64,000 nt of DNA from Alcanivorax hongdengensis A-11-3 (GTDB lineage Bacteria > Pseudomonadota > Gammaproteobacteria > Pseudomonadales > Alcanivoracaceae), in assembly GCF_000300995.1 (NCBI RefSeq), contig NZ_AMRJ01000005.1:62001-126000 (forward strand). The letters are read 5' to 3'. The notes beneath the pieces were generated by a model. The model saw only the letters and a program-made list of their open reading frames with translations, did no database searches and was not told the DNA's origin. Position 1 is the stretch's first letter. Each line of letters starts with the position of its first letter. The position numbers and the translations under genes were made by a program. Shown in pieces: positions 62,281-64,000 of this stretch.

Positions 62281-63879
62281 ATGGCTTTTGTAACTGTCGC
62301 CCGTGATGGCGTACCGGTCACCCAGGCGCGGGATGTGGCCCTGGATGCCACCCTGGGCAAGAACTTTACCCTGAAAACCGATGTGGTGGTGGTGGGCTCC
62401 GGTGCCGCCGGTGCCCTGGTGGCCTACGAGATGGCCAAGGCCGGCCGGGATGTGCTGGTCCTGGAAGCCGGTCGCTATTACCCCAGTGCCCAGTTCACCG
62501 AGCATTTGGGCGACACCATGACCAAGATCTATCAGGATCAGGTCGGGCAGGTGAATACCACCGCCGACGTGATCTTTGTGGGCGGCGCCTGTGTGGGTGG
62601 TTCCACCGTGATCGGTGGCTGTGTCATGCAGCAGCCGTCCGATGCGGTATTTGATGGCTGGGCCAAGCGCCATGAACTGCCTCAGCTGAGCGCCGAAAAC
62701 ATCAAACCCTATTTCGACAAGGTGGGCGAGCAGCTGCATGTGCATACCAACGAAGCCCACGAGATCAACGCCTGTGCCCACAAGGTGATCCAGGGCTGCG
62801 AGAAGATGAAATTCTCGTGGAAACCGGCCCAGCGCAACGTCAAGCAATGTGCCCTTACCGGCCACTGCCTGGCGGGCTGCCCGTCGGATCGCAAGATGAG
62901 CTCGCTGGTGACGCACCTGCCCTGGGCGGCAGCTTATGGGGCGCGGGTCTTTTCCGACACGGAAGTGGTGCGGGTGCTGACCCGCAATGGTCGGGCCAAC
63001 GGCGTGGAAGCGCGTATCACCGACCCGGATAGCGGTGCCCATGTGGCCGACATGCGTGTGGATGCGGATATCGTGGTGCTGGCCGCCGGCGCCATCCAGA
63101 CGCCGCTGATCATGCAGCGCAGTCAGCTCAAGGACACCAGCGGCCAGATTGGTCGCAACATGACGGTGCAGCCCTTTACCCAGGTGCTGGGCAAGTTCCC
63201 GGAGCCGCTCTATGGCTTCCGCGGTGCCCTGGTGGGTGTCTATGTGGATGAGTTCACCGAGACCGATGGCTACATGATTCTGTCCGGCCTGGCCGAGCCG
63301 GAGTCGTTGCTGGCCCAGGGGGACATGCGTGCCGGCAAGGCGCACCTGGAATTCATGAAGGACTACAAGTACTACGCCGGTGTGAATGCTTTCAGTGTGG
63401 ATTCCGGCCGTGGCTACGTGCAGTGGGATGGCGACCCGTACAACGGCGACAAGACCATTCACTGGAATCCCAACCATGAAGAATTCGAGAACATCAAACG
63501 TTCCGCCGCTCTGGCCGCGCGGATCTTCTTCTCGGGCGGGGCGGAGAAAGTCTTCCTGCCGACCTTCCAGAGCCTGGAAGCCGATTCGGTGTTCAATCTG
63601 GATGCCCAGCTGGACAAGGTGGATTATGGCCTGAAGGGCATGTACACCTTCCGTGCCAACAGCTTCAGCCCCCATGGCACCTGTCGCATGGGCGCCGACC
63701 CCTACCAGTATGTAGTCGGGCCCAATGGCGAGACCCATGGCACGGCGGGGCTGTTCGTGGCGGATGCCAGCCTGATCCCGGAACCCCTGGTGGCGCCGCC
63801 CCAGTGGACCGTGCAGGCACTGGCTCAGTACGTCAGCGACCGTATCAACCAGCGTGCCGACAGTCTGTTCCTGTCCTGA
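62281..63879 (+). CDS. GMC-family FAD oxidoreductase with altered catalytic residues, module 2
   Basis: A 532-residue paralogue of the protein at 59958. FAD motif VVVVGSGAAGALVAYEMAKAG (about residue 35), GACVGGSTVIGGCVMQQPS and the Cys-rich CALTGHCLAGCPSDRKMSSLVTHLPWA are kept. At the active site, SFSPHGTCRMG has Ser where family members have His, with a His two residues later. LVAPPQWTVQALA has Pro where the second catalytic residue (Asn or His) normally is. Activity may therefore be changed or lost. ATG 62281 is chosen after GCGGAGTTGAT; an in-frame start at 62173 overlaps the previous gene. Confidence 0.8.
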   Translation: MAFVTVARDGVPVTQARDVALDATLGKNFTLKTDVVVVGSGAAGALVAYEMAKAGRDVLVLEAGRYYPSAQFTEHLGDTMTKIYQDQVGQVNTTADVIFVGGACVGGSTVIGGCVMQQPSDAVFDGWAKRHELPQLSAENIKPYFDKVGEQLHVHTNEAHEINACAHKVIQGCEKMKFSWKPAQRNVKQCALTGHCLAGCPSDRKMSSLVTHLPWAAAYGARVFSDTEVVRVLTRNGRANGVEARITDPDSGAHVADMRVDADIVVLAAGAIQTPLIMQRSQLKDTSGQIGRNMTVQPFTQVLGKFPEPLYGFRGALVGVYVDEFTETDGYMILSGLAEPESLLAQGDMRAGKAHLEFMKDYKYYAGVNAFSVDSGRGYVQWDGDPYNGDKTIHWNPNHEEFENIKRSAALAARIFFSGGAEKVFLPTFQSLEADSVFNLDAQLDKVDYGLKGMYTFRANSFSPHGTCRMGADPYQYVVGPNGETHGTAGLFVADASLIPEPLVAPPQWTVQALAQYVSDRINQRADSLFLS

Positions 63880-63905
63880 TCGGCGGTCACCGAATACACA
63901 AACAG

Positions 63906-63929
63906 GCGCGCCTCCGGCGCGCTTTTTTT
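63906..63929. terminator. Terminator after GMC module 2 (shared by convergent gene)
   Basis: GCGCGCC and GGCGCGC form a perfect 7-bp stem around TCC, followed by seven T. It also lies immediately after the stop of the minus-strand gene fragment at 63928-64000. Confidence 0.9.
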
Positions 63930-64000
63930 ATCGATTGTGAATAATGGCGTGATAGGCCCTGAAGTTGGCCACATTGATCCTGTTACCCTGTGCCGCCGCC
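63928..64000 (-). CDS. C-terminal fragment of an unidentified protein (runs off right edge)
   Basis: The minus strand is open from the window edge to a TAA at 63930-63928, giving the final residues AAAQGNRINVANFRAYHAII then HNR. It ends against the shared terminator, as expected for a convergent gene. Only 23 residues are visible, so the family cannot be named, and a chance open frame is possible. Confidence 0.35.
   Translation of the reverse strand, partial: AAAQGNRINVANFRAYHAIIHNR

Overview
The window reads as a continuous stretch of chromosome from a moderately GC-rich gammaproteobacterium. Gene order and protein type resemble Pseudomonas and, more closely in lifestyle, the marine hydrocarbon degraders around Alcanivorax. 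That placement is inferred from a fadE start, a membrane-type aldehyde dehydrogenase, two fatty-alcohol-oxidase-like GMC flavoproteins, a long PlsB and the Pseudomonas-type dapD; no rRNA or other decisive marker is present. No tRNA, rRNA, CRISPR array, prophage or plasmid gene was seen. Genes are dense, and no gene-free stretch exceeds 300 bases except the small element at 11776-12042, which itself sits inside a broken gene.

Layout. 1-6306: the start of fadE (minus strand), the chaperedoxin cnoX, a glnK-amtB operon with a recognisable NtrC/sigma-54 control region, a PPK2 polyphosphate kinase overlapping a Na+/phosphate transporter gene, and a small SCP2 lipid-carrier protein. 6309-11557: mobA (minus) and a tightly overlapping run yoaA-tsaB-thioesterase-uppP-rsmJ. 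11679-12639: an outer-membrane beta-barrel gene interrupted by a 267-bp element with 36-bp terminal inverted repeats. 12669-21262: plsB (minus), a DyP-type peroxidase, an aldehyde dehydrogenase and an AaeXAB-like efflux set. 21342-28644 (minus): a lysine/diaminopimelate and nitrogen-sensing group dapE-dapD-yffB-dapC-glnD-map, with a REP doublet between dapE and dapD.

28728-49192: the classical rpsB-tsf-pyrH-frr / uppS-cdsA-dxr-rseP-bamA-skp-lpxD-fabZ-lpxA-lpxB-rnhB-dnaE-accA-tilS superoperon (translation factors, isoprenoid and undecaprenyl supply, outer-membrane assembly, lipid A, replication, fatty-acid synthesis). 49401-59233: pyrG-kdsA-eno-ftsB-ispD-ispF-truD-pcm-DUF368-nlpD-fieF. surE is missing between truD and pcm, and rpoS is missing after nlpD. 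59338-63879: two tandem modules, each a Tat-signal small protein followed by a GMC flavoprotein. The second flavoprotein has lost the usual catalytic His/Asn pair. A minus-strand gene fragment runs off the right edge.

The genes form several functional sets. GlnD, GlnK and AmtB (nitrogen sensing) are all here. UppS, UppP and a DUF368 protein make, recycle and probably flip the same undecaprenyl carrier. LpxD/A/B, FabZ, KdsA, BamA and Skp build the outer membrane. The most unusual items are the structured inverted-repeat element at 11776-12042 and the divergent GMC module at 61671-63879.
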